Below the pieces are notes generated by a model. The model was given only the letters and a program-made list of their open reading frames with translations, made no database searches and was not told where the DNA came from. A program made the translations under genes and the position numbers. Shown here piece by piece: positions 10,166 to 22,700 of a stretch of 64,000 bases of DNA. This DNA comes from Jaapia argillacea MUCL 33604 (Eukaryota; Basidiomycota; Agaricomycetes; Jaapiales; Jaapiaceae). The DNA lies in contig KL197715.1 in the NCBI GenBank assembly GCA_000697665.1, positions 502,206-566,205 on the forward strand, read 5' to 3'. How positions within the stretch are numbered: position 1 is the first letter of the stretch; each line of letters begins with the position of its first letter.

Positions 10166-13100
10166 TCACGACCTGGCAGCTCTCCTCCTCCGCCCTCCCT
10201 CCGTCACCTCCTCCTCGTCTCCTCCAGCATACAACCCGCTCCCACTCCTCTGACTAGTCCTCTCGACGATACTAGTCCCATCCCTGAACCTCGTCCTAAA
10301 CAAAACATTCGCATTCGTAAACAACCCTTCCTTCAAACTAACCACAATGAACTGTGATCCCTTGAACCGTGTTCGGAACAGCTGACCGATATGCTGGGTG
10401 TGCGAAAGGTCGAGGGCTGCGTCGATTTCGTCGAGGATGTACATGGGCGCGGGTTTGAATTGAAGGAGAGACATGATTAGGGAGAGGGCGATTAGTGACC
10501 TGGAGTCGGGGAAAAGGATTTAGAATTTGAGTTGTGTTGGGGAGAGGAAAGGAGGTGTACCGTTGTCCACCACTTAGTTCTGTTAGACTTTGTTTCCAAA
10601 CACTTCCCAATCGGACTTTCACCTCCAAACCTTGCGTGAGGTCTTGCCCGTCAGGAGGTTGCAACTTTGCAAAGTTACCGGGTAACAGCTCTGCGAAGAT
10701 CCCACCGAAATCACTATGTGACGAAATGAGCCCGTTGCGAATAAAAGACGAAAGATGAAAAGTAACCTGTTGACCTTCGTCCAGGTCTTTTCGAGCGCAT
10801 CCCGTTTGTACCGATCCAATTCTTCGATGGTCGCTTCGATCTTCTCTTTGTCTTTCAGTACCGTCGCCAACATCTTCTTCAGCGCGACTTCCCTCTTCTC
10901 CACGCTATAATGTGAGATGAGTCAGTCGTAGTGGTAGCAAAGCACATGACCGATGGTCAACAGACGATAGACGAGAATGAAGGGATGAAGAAGGCAACAA
11001 AAAAAACGCACTCATCAATCATAGTAACGACCTTCGGGTTGACCTTCTTCTTCATCCCCTTCTGTCGTTCCTCAAGATCCCGAGCCTTTTCTTTCAACCT
11101 CCCAATATCCATCGACGCGAAATGATACAACGATCCAGGTTTCCCAAACATCCTACACGCCAACACAAGATCAACATCACCTGGACACGACACCGAATGA
11201 AAGAAACGCACTCAGATTCCTCCAAAATCCAATCATACTGCTTCTCCAAACTCGCCACGAAGTTAACCGCACCAACTTTTTCCTTACCCAACGCCCCAAT
11301 ATCATGTTCTAATTTCTTCAACGCAAGATCGATGTCGGAAATGGCCTGCTTCTTCTCTTTGATAGCAGCGTCGAGGTCTTTGAGTTCGTTATCGAAACGG
11401 GTGAGGGTGGCTTGTTCTTCAGAGAGTTTCGCTTGCGCTTTATCTAGGGCCGCCTAATGACGAACATATCAGACTTCAGTGCCATGTGTGTTTGTGGAGG
11501 AGGGGAGGAGACGAACGGTGCTCTTTGCGAGTTCCCCTCGAAGCTTCGTCAACTGCTTCTCGATTTTCTGGATCCCAGCTCGAGCTTCTTCGATCGCAGC
11601 CTGTGCAGACTCGATATCCTTCTCCATTTGTTCTACAATCAAATCAACAAGTCAGCACTTGTGAGCCACCCAGGATGTTTCCACCGACCGAGTTCTAGCT
11701 GAGCAGTTTGCAGCTCTTTCTGTTGCGTCTTGACCACTACCGCTTGTTTCTGAAGTGCGGCCTTCTGCTTCGAGATGTCTGCCTAGAAAAGTCGGTATGT
11801 CTTAGAGCTGAGCGAGCGAGCCACGAGGTAATAAGCCCTCCTACCTTGAGCTCGTCAATCTTCCCATCCTTGTTATTCTTGAACTCGTCCATATCCTTCT
11901 CGAGTTTTTGGATCTCCTCCGTCGCCCCCCGTTGCTTATCCTGCGCACCCTGGATTTCCTCCCTCAATTTCTCGATTGTCTTCTTGAGCTCCTCGATCTG
12001 CGTTCCGATCTACACCCACAATCAGTGTCTCGTTACCAGTGCAAAACTCAAAATGGGTGAACCTACTCGAGCAGCATTACTCCCCTCAACTTCTCCCTCC
12101 GCCAACCTCAACTCATGCTCCTTCACCTCCAAATCCCGCTTCATCCCCTCCCACCTAACCCTCCCCTCCCTCTCCTTCGCTTCCCTCGCCTCTTCCCCTT
12201 TCAACGTTCCCCTTGCACTATCCAACCTCTTCTCAGCCTCAACCAACTCCTGCACCCTAATCAACACCCCATTCCCACTCGGTTTCGCACCTCCACTCAA
12301 AGTTCCACTCGGATCGTAGACGTCTCCATCAAGAGTGACTGAACGAACACCACCTGTGAGAGGCGAGAAGGTGCAGAGTTTCGCAGATTCTGCGTCGTCG
12401 GTTATGAGCGTGTCGCCGAATACGAAGGACATGGCGTTGGAAACTTCTTCAGGGTAGCCGACGAGTGAGAGGGCAAGGCGAACTTTGCCTGGTGCCAGGT
12501 TTAATGCCGCTTGCAGTTTCTATGTACAGGAAAGTGAGCATGGTCATCCAAATTGACGATCACAAAGCATATACATACCTGAGGCTGCATCTTATTCCCG
12601 CTGATCTTATTCAGAGGGATGATCGTAACGCGCTTCCTCAGCCTCCCACCCGTTAGTAAATCCTTGGCCACTTTCTCGTCCTTCGAGCGCAAACGTCAAC
12701 ACAGCCGTACTCAAACCGATGACCCATTCCGCTGCGAAACTACGCACCTGGACGACAACATTGTATAATTTCCCCCCGGCGGTGATCTCCAACGCAGTCG
12801 CCTTGCCATAATCCCCTTCGTCCAAGGTGATGAGGGAAGCGACTAATCCCTTGACTTTGGCATCATCAAACCCTGCGTAAGGCGACGTGTAGTCGAAGCT
12901 GAGATTCGAAAGTCTGGCTTTAACGCTATCTCTTTCCTAAGAAGATATCAAATCCTCAGTGAGAAAAATATGGGGAGAGCCAGGAAACAGACCACTCACC
13001 TCAGTCAACCTCCTAACTTCCTCCCTCGCCCCCCTCAACCTCCCGTCCCGTTCCCGAACCCGTTCCTCAGTCCACCCACAAGCCCCAACTCTCTCCCTCA

Positions 13101-14967
13101 AACTCTGCACTTCCTTCCTCATCGCATCAACCTTCCTCGTCCCCTCCCCGACCTCCCTCTCAACCTTCTTCCACTTCACCTCCAACTCTCCCAACCCCTT
13201 CAAACTCATTTCCAATTTTTGTTTCGCTTGAGTTTCGTATGCGGTTTGGGTGGCGAGGGTTTGTCGGGCCGTGGCGAGTTGACCCATGTACCCACCACCC
13301 GAGTTGGATTTGGTCGTTGAAGAGGAGGCGAGACCTGTGAGGAGGGATTGGAGGAGTTCTTCGGAGGTTGTTAGTGTAGTTTGAGTTGCGGTGTGCGAGT
13401 CTTTGACGGTGTTGAAGGATTTGGTTAGGGATTCTACTTGGGTCTTCTTCTCGACTAGAGCCTCCTCGAGCTGGAAAACTCGAGCATTAGCTTATCCAAC
13501 ATATTCGCTCCAACCAAACAATGATTAATGACGAAAACACACCTGAGCCAACTCTTCGACCAGCCCCTCAACCTTGCCTTCCTCCTCTTTAACGCTCCCC
13601 TCCATCAGCTCAACTTGCGTCCTCGCCCGAACGACATCCTTTCCCAACTCCCCAACCTCCTCTTCCAACTTCTTATACTTCCCGCCCTTCTTCATCTCCT
13701 TCTCCCTCAACTTCTCCAACTCCTCCTTCTCCCTCTCAGCTTCTTCCCCTTCCCGGACTAACCGATCTCTATCCTTCTTCGCCTTCTTTCCCTCCTTCTC
13801 TTTCGCTTCGATTTCACCTGCTTTGGCTTCGACGCGAGCTTTACCTTCACTCCATTCCCAAGCCCTCAGCACCCGTCCTAAGCACACATTCAGCATTGTC
13901 TCCCTCGCTCGGCCCACTCAGAGGCAGGACGTAAAATGACTCACCTATCCTCTCCAACTCGGTCACGGCCTTCTGAAAAGCCAAGTATGTCGCCTTGTCC
14001 TTCCTCAACCCATCCAACTTTGGTGTAATCTCTTCAGCGAGTAACGAAGTGATTTCCGTGACGCGTTTTTCTTTCTTTTGGATCGTTCGCAGCGCGCGTG
14101 ATTTTCGGTCTTCAAACATGCGAGTTCCCGAAGCTTCTTCTATCATACCCAGGATTTCAGGGGGACGCATGTTCAGGACCTGCAAAAATCGGGGTTAGGT
14201 GAAAAGTGGGTGAAGGGAGTGGGGTGGGGAAAGAACCTTTGTGATACGGCCTTGCATGATGAGGAAGTTGGGATTGTTAATGTTGAGTTGGACGCTTTGG
14301 AAGAGGGTTTGGATGGTTTGTTGTTGAGATTTGTGACCGTTGAGGAGGTACTTTGAGATATTAGGAAGGGCGATCTATGTCACACAACACCGAGTTCCAG
14401 GTCAATATATGAGGAGCCGAGTGAAGAATGATGGACTCACCTGACGCGTTACGGTAATCTGTTTACAGTTCTCCATCCCAGGGGGTGAAGTTGACCGATC
14501 AGAGTTGTCGAACACGATGGTTACGCTCGCTTTGGCGATACCGGCTTGACCGCGTTTGTAAATGAGGTCTTGCTGGTTTTGTGCGCGCAACTAGAGGAAA
14601 ACAGGCAGATGGGATCATCAAAGCCAGTTCAGGTCCAGAGATATCGTTCGATAGAGGATATGCATCGCCAATCCAATCGATCCAAACACGCCAGGTCATT
14701 CAGGTCAGAGAACTTGTGGGAGAGGTGAGAGGAGTGGCAGACTTACAGCAGCTGTGTTCGTCATTCCCAGCACAAAACAGATGGCATCCAATATGTTCGA
14801 CTTTCCACTTCCATTCAGTCCTGTTATCGCGTTAAACGACGCATCCCAGCCAGTGATTTGGGTTCGAACTGGATAAGATTTGAAGCCTATTCGATTTTCA
14901 AAATAAGCATAATTCGAGGAGCTTGGAAGCAAAGGCCACCTTCGAGGACGAGTTCCTCTATCCGCAT
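10166..14967 (-). CDS. SMC2: SMC2, condensin core ATPase subunit
   Basis: Eighteen exons close in phase to a 1207-aa protein, the usual SMC2 length: 14967-14940, 14886-14747, 14590-14441, 14374-14237, 14179-13945, 13877-13543, 13470-13000, 12936-12748, 12680-12579, 12519-12067, 12009-11845, 11782-11689, 11632-11517, 11453-11212, 11152-11012, 10904-10767, 10713-10561, 10499-10166. It starts [14 protein letters not shown], with Walker A GLNGSGKS at 32-39. Two long Glu/Lys/Arg coiled coils flank a hinge (about 510-700). Near the C-terminus are the ABC signature LSGGQR and Walker [16 protein letters not shown]2 pairs with SMC4 in condensin to compact mitotic chromosomes. SMC2 rather than SMC1/3/4 is indicated by the N-terminal GFKSY..RT and [19 protein letters not shown] block. 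Confidence 0.95.
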
Positions 14968-15136
14968 GTTGATTGCTTTGGGGCGGGTGGATGGAAGAGG
15001 GTGACTGTAGAGGAAAGACCTAGTTGAGACCCAATTCCTGGCTCACGCGGACAGCCACACACGCGTCGACGCGACGCGTCAAAACAACCCAAGTTGGCAC
15101 CGGCTCCGAGGCTATCACTACTTGCCAGCAACACTC
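14968..15136. promoter_or_regulatory. Shared SMC2/UNG1 promoter with two MCB boxes
   Basis: The 169 bases between the two divergent start codons contain two ACGCGT motifs (15061-15066 and 15074-15079) separated by 7 bases. ACGCGT is the MluI cell-cycle box bound by MBF in fungi and drives G1/S transcription of DNA replication and repair genes. Joint S-phase-linked expression of a DNA repair enzyme and a chromosome-condensation gene is a reasonable inference. No clear TATA box is seen. Confidence 0.65.
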
Positions 15137-16728
15137 ATGTCAGACTCCGAATCTCCCAACGCCAGCGACAGCGAGGAAATGTTGCCCAGAAAACTACCCA
15201 ATGGAACTCGTTTAGCCGTCAGGACTGTAGTTTCTACATCCACTACGACAACGACAACCACCGAGGCTGCTGGCACTTCTCGAAAGAAACGAAAAGTCGA
15301 AGTTCAAAGGTTCGAGAATTGTTCTGTCATCAACGACCGACACATGTTTCAGGTCTGATACCGTTCATTTCCTCAGCGAATCTGCGGTGGCAAGTACCAG
15401 TGCTGCCCCTGCAGGGAAAGCTGAAGGGTCGGAGTCGAAGGATGCTTCTATCACTTTGGAGACTCTTGAGAAAGATACTATGGGTGAAACCTGGTACACC
15501 GCTCTCGAGAAAGAATTCTCGAAGCCTTATTTCAAGAAGGCTTGTTTCATGTCCTCGATCACCGCGGACCTCAACTTACATTCGAGCACAGCTAAAGACG
15601 TTCTTGCAGACGGAGCATCAAACTCAAACCATCTTTCCGCCCCGTATGTTACCTTCGGACCCTAGTATTCCGAGATCGATGGAATTCATCTCTATGTTTC
15701 TCATAGTCAGGGATGTTTACTCTTGGTCCCGTTTGACTCCTCTTGATGAAGTCAAAGCAGTTGTGATCGGACAGGTAAGTCATTAATTCGCAACGTACAT
15801 TGGAAATACTAACATCACTCAGGATCCTTACCACGACGTTGGTCAGGCCCACGGTACGTTTCTTTGACCAGTTCTACTCTCCGAGGGCTTTTCAAAACCG
15901 AGGTGCCCCGAGGACAGGTCTGGCGTTCTCGGTACTGCCACCCACGAAGCTCCCACCCTCCCTCCGTAACATCTACAAGCAAATAGCCACCGACATCCCA
16001 TCCTTCGTTATCCCCAAGACAGGGTACGTCTCCCTCGCCCACAAACACCCCTAAATCATAACTTCTCTCATAATTAAACCTTATCATTCTTCGGACCGAA
16101 TCACTTCACACATCCAGAGATCTCACCCCTTTAGCAAAAGAAGGCATACTATGGCTCAACACATCTCTGACTGTTCGCGCTCACAAAGCCAACTCTCACG
16201 CCAACAAAGGCTGGAATACGTTCACATGCGAAGTCATCCGTGCCGTCACCGCCCGTAAATCTAAAGGTGTAGTGATCTTCGCCTGGGGACTTCCTGCGCA
16301 GAAAACTTGTTCTGCGATTGGTATTGATGAGGTTCGTACATTCACGGCACATTTCAGCGGTGGTTTTTAATTTGTGGGGGAATGCTGATTATCGTTTCCC
16401 TCCCCTTTCATTATGGATGAATGAATGGCTATTCGTGTTTTCTGTTACAGAAAAAGCACCTTGTATTGAAGTACGTACCCTGTTTCCTTGATTTCGTGTC
16501 CTCTCCGCTGTTCGCGGGTCGTCACACGAATAGCGACCCAACGTTACATTCTGTTCTTCTTGACTTCACTTACTCACTCCCCCACCCATCAGGTCTGCAC
16601 ACCCATCCCCGCTATCAGCGCACCGAGGATTCCTCGGGAACGGACATTTCAAGTTGGCGAATGAATGGTTGCGTGAGAGATACGGAGCCGCAGCTGGGAT
16701 CAATTGGGCGGCTTTGAATACCACGTGA
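15137..16728 (+). CDS. UNG1: Uracil-DNA glycosylase (family 1)
   Basis: Nine exons (15137-15309, 15353-15539, 15592-15643, 15707-15774, 15823-15853, 15918-16023, 16118-16331, 16451-16470, 16593-16728) give 328 aa. The enzyme removes uracil from DNA to start base excision repair. The water-activating motif GQDPYHD sits at 159-165 and the minor-groove loop HPSPLSAHR at 287-295, both intact. The N-terminus has Ser/Thr runs and a basic SRKKRK stretch that could be a nuclear signal. Intron 2 appears to start with GC rather than GT. Exons 5 and 8 are only 31 and 20 nt. An upstream in-frame ATG at 15122 would add five residues. Confidence 0.95.
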
Positions 16729-17085
16729 TAAGTTGCAGGTGTTACCTATTCCAATGGTGCGATCTACGAGGAACGCGGAGTTACAGAAGGAGGACTGCTA
16801 TTGCATTTTACGATGGACCCAAGACTGTAGTGTGGGCGCCTGGTGTGTTGCGATTACGATATTAACGAAGTTAACGGGAGGCATGTCGGTGTGGAAAGGA
16901 TGTTATGTGAAGGAATTGACTAAGGATACAGCATGCGACAAGGACGATAGAATACAGATGGAGCAACCTGAGCGAGAGCAAATGCATCGATGAAAACTAC
17001 TGGAAAGCGAGTTATATAAATATGGGTTTCTAGAGGGATACGGTAAGCTGAGAAGATGAACAAGGGGGCCGAGAGATGTGAAAGA
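16729..17085. other. Convergent 3' intergenic space
   Basis: This lies between the UNG1 stop and the F-box stop. No gene is seen; it presumably holds both 3' UTRs. Confidence 0.4.
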
Positions 17086-18741
17086 TCATTGGACTGTGCT
17101 ATTATATGGGCCACCTGGCACGGGGAGGTAGTCGTCATCCGGACAAGTCAAACTACCTCTCCGCGATCGCGACTTTGACTCCACCTCAGAGTCAACGAGG
17201 ACCTCCAAATGCGTCCCAACCAAGGCTAGTGCTCGGAAGATACCGTCACCGATCCCGAGATAAGAGCTATCCCCCCGATGATCGATAATGAGGTTTGCCA
17301 ACGGGGATGGCAAGGGTGCAAAGGCTTCGGCTCGGGATATGACCATGTCAATCAAGACAGATAAGTCTACACCCCGGCACTCCATTTTGACGAGGCTGGG
17401 ACAAGGAATGATTTTTTTTAGCGGCGAGTTTCGGGTGGAATGGCTGATATCGGTGGTAGGGGAAGTGGGTGGGCCGAGGGCCTGGATAGCAACAACATCG
17501 ACGCATGCCAATGTCAGGTTTTGTATGCGTGGGCACGAGCGGAAGAATTTTGACAGCGAGCTGTGGCTTGCGTGGACGGAGTGAAGATCGAAGGAGTCGA
17601 TGTGAGAAAGTGGATAATACGGACGATCAGTCGCAGCGGATGCTGAAAGGGACGAAGCGTTGGAGAGGAATTGGAGGACGCTGCTGGCATCCTGAACGTC
17701 CGTCGGGTCGAGTCCGACAGCGATGTCTTGCACAAACAAATCCCTTAGAGCGGGGAGGTGGAAGAGCGACAACATCTTCAGGACATAGTCCACATCCAAG
17801 AATCCAATTTTGAAGCAGGTCAGGCGCGGAAGGGAATTTACTGGTGAGTTATCTGTTTGTGAGACATGTCGGACGTCCCCGTTAACACGGTTGGATATAT
17901 CCTCAAAGCGAGGACCCCAGCCCAGGATGGACAGCGACTCGAGATCGGGGCAAGCGGTGATGATTCGGGTGAATTCTTGGAGAGAAGGCATAACATCTAG
18001 GGCATGATACTTCAGCTCCAACTCCTTCAGACCCCGTAGGCCCGAGTTCGCCCAGTCCACATGGACGCCAGCCAACACGAGCTTCTGAAGACTCGGTAGG
18101 CACCCTCGAAATAGCGGTATAGGCACTTTCAGGGCGGCTGGGACAAATACTTCACCCACGCGGGCGAAGAAGGCATTACAACGAGAAAGTGATATCGTGG
18201 TCAGGATAGGGGCATGTTCAGCCCGATGGACGTCGTATAGGAAAGCGAAGACGGGTGCCCAAGTATCGGTGAGGAGATCGACGAGTCGCCAACGGGAGAT
18301 GTGGGGCAGCAAGAGCTGGAGAATTTCGGCCATGTCGTTCCACGTGAAGCTGTGATCTTCTTCGTCCCATGACCAACACGGATCGCGAAAATCGAGGTAC
18401 AAGTCCAATGGGCGGGTTTTTGATCGCTCCAGCCACGTCGAAGTACGGGCGATATCGTGAGGGCTGAGAGCCTGGGTCAAAAAAATTGTCGTCCAAAGCT
18501 CTGGGGTGGAGATGGCTATCTGCCGCCAGCGAGAACACACTAGCGACAGTGTCGTAGGGGTGGAAAGGCTTTCACCTGGATCATCGAAGGAATGCGTCAC
18601 AATCTCGAAGATGCCGGAGAGCAATTCGTTTGGGATGCGATCGATAGGTAGAACTTGTCCCGATGAACGGTGACGCCTATGTCGAACAGAAACGGCAAAG
18701 GGATTTGGTGTGGTAAAAGGGGCATGTATCGTGGCCTCCAT
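17086..18741 (-). CDS. F-box protein with leucine-rich-repeat-like region
   Basis: A single exon encodes 551 aa. An F-box core (IDRIPNELLSGIFEIV ... LSLVCSRWRQIA ... LWTTIFL) lies near residues 33-88. The remainder has irregular Leu-rich segments (LKELELKYHAL, LESLSILGWG, LPALRDLFVQDI) typical of basidiomycete F-box/LRR proteins, which recruit substrates to SCF ubiquitin ligases; the substrate is unknown. The start at 18741 is the first ATG; the open frame runs upstream without another ATG. The sequence upstream contains a likely 5'-UTR intron (GTTAGT...AACAG, about 18752-18800) ending just before the start. Confidence 0.8.
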   Translation of the reverse strand: MEATIHAPFTTPNPFAVSVRHRRHRSSGQVLPIDRIPNELLSGIFEIVTHSFDDPGESLSTPTTLSLVCSRWRQIAISTPELWTTIFLTQALSPHDIARTSTWLERSKTRPLDLYLDFRDPCWSWDEEDHSFTWNDMAEILQLLLPHISRWRLVDLLTDTWAPVFAFLYDVHRAEHAPILTTISLSRCNAFFARVGEVFVPAALKVPIPLFRGCLPSLQKLVLAGVHVDWANSGLRGLKELELKYHALDVMPSLQEFTRIITACPDLESLSILGWGPRFEDISNRVNGDVRHVSQTDNSPVNSLPRLTCFKIGFLDVDYVLKMLSLFHLPALRDLFVQDIAVGLDPTDVQDASSVLQFLSNASSLSASAATDRPYYPLSHIDSFDLHSVHASHSSLSKFFRSCPRIQNLTLACVDVVAIQALGPPTSPTTDISHSTRNSPLKKIIPCPSLVKMECRGVDLSVLIDMVISRAEAFAPLPSPLANLIIDHRGDSSYLGIGDGIFRALALVGTHLEVLVDSEVESKSRSRRGSLTCPDDDYLPVPGGPYNSTVQ

Positions 18742-19740
18742 GAATGAGCTGTTCAAGGCTCAGTCAATGGAACTCCCGAATATCAATCATTAAACACTAA
18801 CCTCAAACTTGAAGCCGAGAAGTTGTGGGTGGTTGATGGTCCACTCTAGGCTAGTGCAATCTTCAAGTCGAGAGGGTATATATACTCCTCCCTCTGCGTA
18901 TGTCACAAGTTCCCGCGAGACATGTCCGGGTATTTGACTCTTGATCGTACCCTGTCTCCAGCAGGAAGTGTCACAGAAGACAACGGGGCGGGCATATCCG
19001 CGGCGCTTAGGGTCCATGCCAATATTGGCAACCAATTCGTCGCGTGAGATGACAGTGGGGTGGAATCACCCTCGTTTCGCCCACGAGGCGACTGCAGCAG
19101 TTGAGGTAGTTTTCCATTGAGCTGCAGATGGATTTACATGATGTCTCGGACCCATGAAGGTCATCCCGGGGCGGCGTCTAACGGTAGAATAGGAAACTTG
19201 AAGGAAGTCGAGCCACCTCGTGGATGTAAACGTGGGTAGCGAAGCGTACTGTTGTTGTTCCCAAATAGGCAGGTATAGTGAATCAATCGCGTCTCAGGAT
19301 GTATACAGTTGTGGGTGCACGCAAAATTTTGATCGCGTACGCCTTCGCACTGAGCTGTCGTCTCAGAGACCCTCTCGCGTTCTTTCATTAATCACATTGA
19401 TAACTACTCTGTAAATCATTTCTTTTTTTCTGACCGGAAGCCGAAGATTTGAGTACAACAAGGGTGCAGTAGGGTGCAGTCCGCGCCAATACGAGAACAC
19501 TGGCGTTGATATACTGTATCTTTCGTCTTGGCGGTCCTTGTGTAATGTTAGGAGTCAGGTACTGGGTTTGTGTGGCTAGTTGGATACATGTCAGGCAAGA
19601 ACTCACCCCCACAGCGGCAGCCGCAAAAAGTCCCAAACCCTATCTCGCAGAAGTGCACAGCTTTTGGCTTATCAATGACGGCACGATGGCAATCACGTTG
19701 GCTCTACCAACTTCTCATATAGGTTCAAAATTAAAGGAGT
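18742..19740. other. Upstream region of the F-box gene and 3' side of NOT4
   Basis: Apart from the probable 5'-UTR intron next to the F-box start, I see no gene. The short minus-strand ORF at 18790-19035 would splice out of frame with the F-box and is more likely leader sequence. Confidence 0.4.
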
Positions 19741-22700
19741 TTACAATTCATCATCGTATGAGGGTCTCATATCCTCCAAACGATCCATCGCTTCTCTCAT
19801 CTCTGTCTCTGCGAAAACAGCCGCCTCTTTCGCCACAGCCAGCTTCTTTTCCAACTCTTCGACACTCATGGACCGAGATATGCCATGTTCTTCTACCATC
19901 CCGAGCTTATCAAATCGCTGGAGAGTATTGCCAACTCGGGGCATAAACCCATGATGATCCCACCCATTGTCGTTGAATGCGAGGACCGCACGAACGGCAG
20001 CAGTATTGATGTCACGGTGCAATTCCTCCAACTTCGAGAGCTGAACTTCCATCCAGCGGGCTCGACGTTCCAAGGCGAGAGTCAAGGCAGCGACCTCATC
20101 CTCTTTACCACTTCCGTCCTCGGCTCCATCATCGAGGAAATCGTCACCCTTCAACATATCGCGTAGGACACCATCGAATGATGAACTGTCGTCCCAAGTT
20201 GTGCGAGGTAAAAGGCGAAGGAGGTCTGAGATGGTTTGCGTTAGGGTCTCAAGAAGCTGCTGGAAAGATGATACAGCGTTGTCGATCGAACCGGATGGCA
20301 TATTGTTCGCAAACGAACCTCCTCCGACGGAGAGGGCAGAGAGAGCGTGAACGAGCGGCCCGTATTCCAAGGGCATCTTGGCGGCGGGATTAATTTTCAG
20401 AACATCGAAGAAGGGGTGAGTAGAAATGTTCATCCACGGACATTGAACCTCGATGTCTGCAAGTAACTCGGTCAAGGAGGCGGGTTCATTTGGAGGCGTA
20501 CGGTCGCCGGACTGCGACCTTGAGTTACTCGAGGAGACTTCAGCTGTGCTCGCGACTCTGGTTAAAGGGATCCGAGGCGCTTCGGAAACAGTGGTTGAGG
20601 GGGCGATAGAAAGGGTGTCAGCGCTTGCATCTTCTTCTTTCGGGATTTTGATGGGTTTTGCGACGGGCTTGTTCTTTTTCGGCAGCCTCGACAGGATGGG
20701 GACTTGACCGGCTGGGACGGGAGTGGAACTGGGAGAGGTCATGTCCTTAGTGAGTTGGCGTGAGGGAGGTTTGACGACGGCAGGTGGTTTGACCGAAGCA
20801 GGCGATCCTGATCTTGGGGATTCCGAGCCCTTGATCTTCGGCGTTCCAGAGGCCTTGGGTGTCTTGGGACTCCCGGAGGAAACAGATGGCGTAGAGGTAG
20901 ATGGCAGTTTCTTGAGCTGGGTCACCCTCGCTTTCTCTGCCTTCTTCTCCGCTTTCTCTCTCTCTGCCGCTTCACGTTCCGTCTTCTCTTTCTCCAGCCT
21001 CTCCTTGACAACCCTCTCCTTCTCCAATCGCTCCTTCTCTGCCTTCTCCTTTTCGGCCCGCTCCTTCTCGAGTCGCTCCCGCTCGACCTTCTCCTGTTCT
21101 GCCTTCAAGGTAGCAGCCTTAGCCTTCTCTTCCGCAAGTCTTGCCTTTTCGGCGGCCTTGACAGTCGCTCTCTCCTGTGCAACCCGCTGCCTCTCTGCCG
21201 CTCGCTCAGCTGCGGCAGCTTTCTTCGCCGCCTTACGCTCCGCTTTCGCCAGAGCCTTGCTATCCTCAGAATTCTCCGCAACCACTGGACTCTGCGGTTC
21301 TTCAAGTTCGAGGCTCTGAGGTTCGGCGGTCAACGCTGGAAAGTCGGATGATGAGAGGATAGGAGGGGGTGGGGTCGGAGAGTCGGGACGGGAGGCTGGA
21401 GTCCAGTAATTGTGCGAGCAGGAAAACAAGAAAATAGATATGTTAGCGTCATCTCAGACGCGAGAATCGTACCAAAAGGGGAGGGAGAGCTTGTGTTTGG
21501 TATTGAAAAGTTGCAAACATCATTGCTTCACCACAGTGAATGCACAGCGGGATAATAGGACGAAGGACGACGAGATGGGGTGCCGATGCAATGAGAGAGA
21601 TCAACGCCGATGATAGTGTTTCCGCACTGAGAAGACACGGCTCGGTACTCTGACCTGGGACTCCCTCCCCTGGAAACAAGATGCAAGGACTCACCATATG
21701 CTGATCCACCAGTCTGCGACATATCCAAATTGGTCGATGGTCCGCTTCCAGTCCCGTGACCCAAAACACTCGAGAGGGCAGGACTTGAGGCGATTCTAGG
21801 TGGAAACCCGAGGCCTGGCGGAGCTTGGAGTGTCGCCGAGTATTGTCCGGCGACAGAGGGTGAGATGGGATACCCACCCTCAGATATGCCAGGTGGTGTG
21901 GCAGGCACCATGAATCTAGCTGACGACATAATTGCAGGGTCATTGAACGGTTGTCCTGTTTGCAACCTGTATGATGGTGGAGGCGGTTGATCTGGAGATC
22001 GGGGAATGGATAACGAGGGTAGGATACAAGTTTGATTGCATGGTATTGATACATGTCCGATAATGATGAGGATGATGCATGTCCGAAGTGAGATAGTCAA
22101 CAACATGTAGAGAAAACAGAGATTACACGAAAAGAAGCCTCCTACCATACTGGGGGTTCCGTGGATTGACCCTATCCCGACTACTTTGAATGAAGTCCCT
22201 CAACTGTGCTTCGCTCACGCCCTCATCGAACGGCTGGAATCGACTCGTTGGCTGGGGATACGCTTGGGCGTGCTGCGCGAGTGGTGAACTCATCGCCGAC
22301 GGTGGATGATGGTGCGGATAGTCTACATGCTGCCGGGTTTGCACGGTCCATTGCGGCTGAGAGTGGATAGATGGGGATGATAGTCTGGGAGAATTATAGA
22401 ATGGTCCATGAGAAACGTTGTCGTTGGCGCCCAGCGGAGCAGTCGTGTGAAGCGGGGAAGACGTAGTTGTCGAGCCTTGTCGACCACGGGCGAAATTGAA
22501 ACGTGAAACTTTCCTGTCGTCGTCGAGGGAGTCATGACGAGAAGGCGACTTGGAGTCCTCCTGACCATCGGCAAAGGGGTTAAACGAACCAGTATAACTG
22601 GATGCACCAGCTGAATCGGGCCGAAGCGAGTCGCCACCAGACGCCGCCAATGGATTATACATGGCCGACGATGGAGTGGGACTGTAGACAAGACCAGGGG

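Noticed and set aside
18742-18756. Five extra N-terminal residues on the F-box protein
   Set aside because: The upstream extension begins with TTG; the first ATG is at 18741.
20723-21319. 198-aa plus-strand frame rich in Ser/Ala/Phe
   Set aside because: It is the antisense of the NOT4 Lys/Glu coiled coil; such repeats give open antisense frames.
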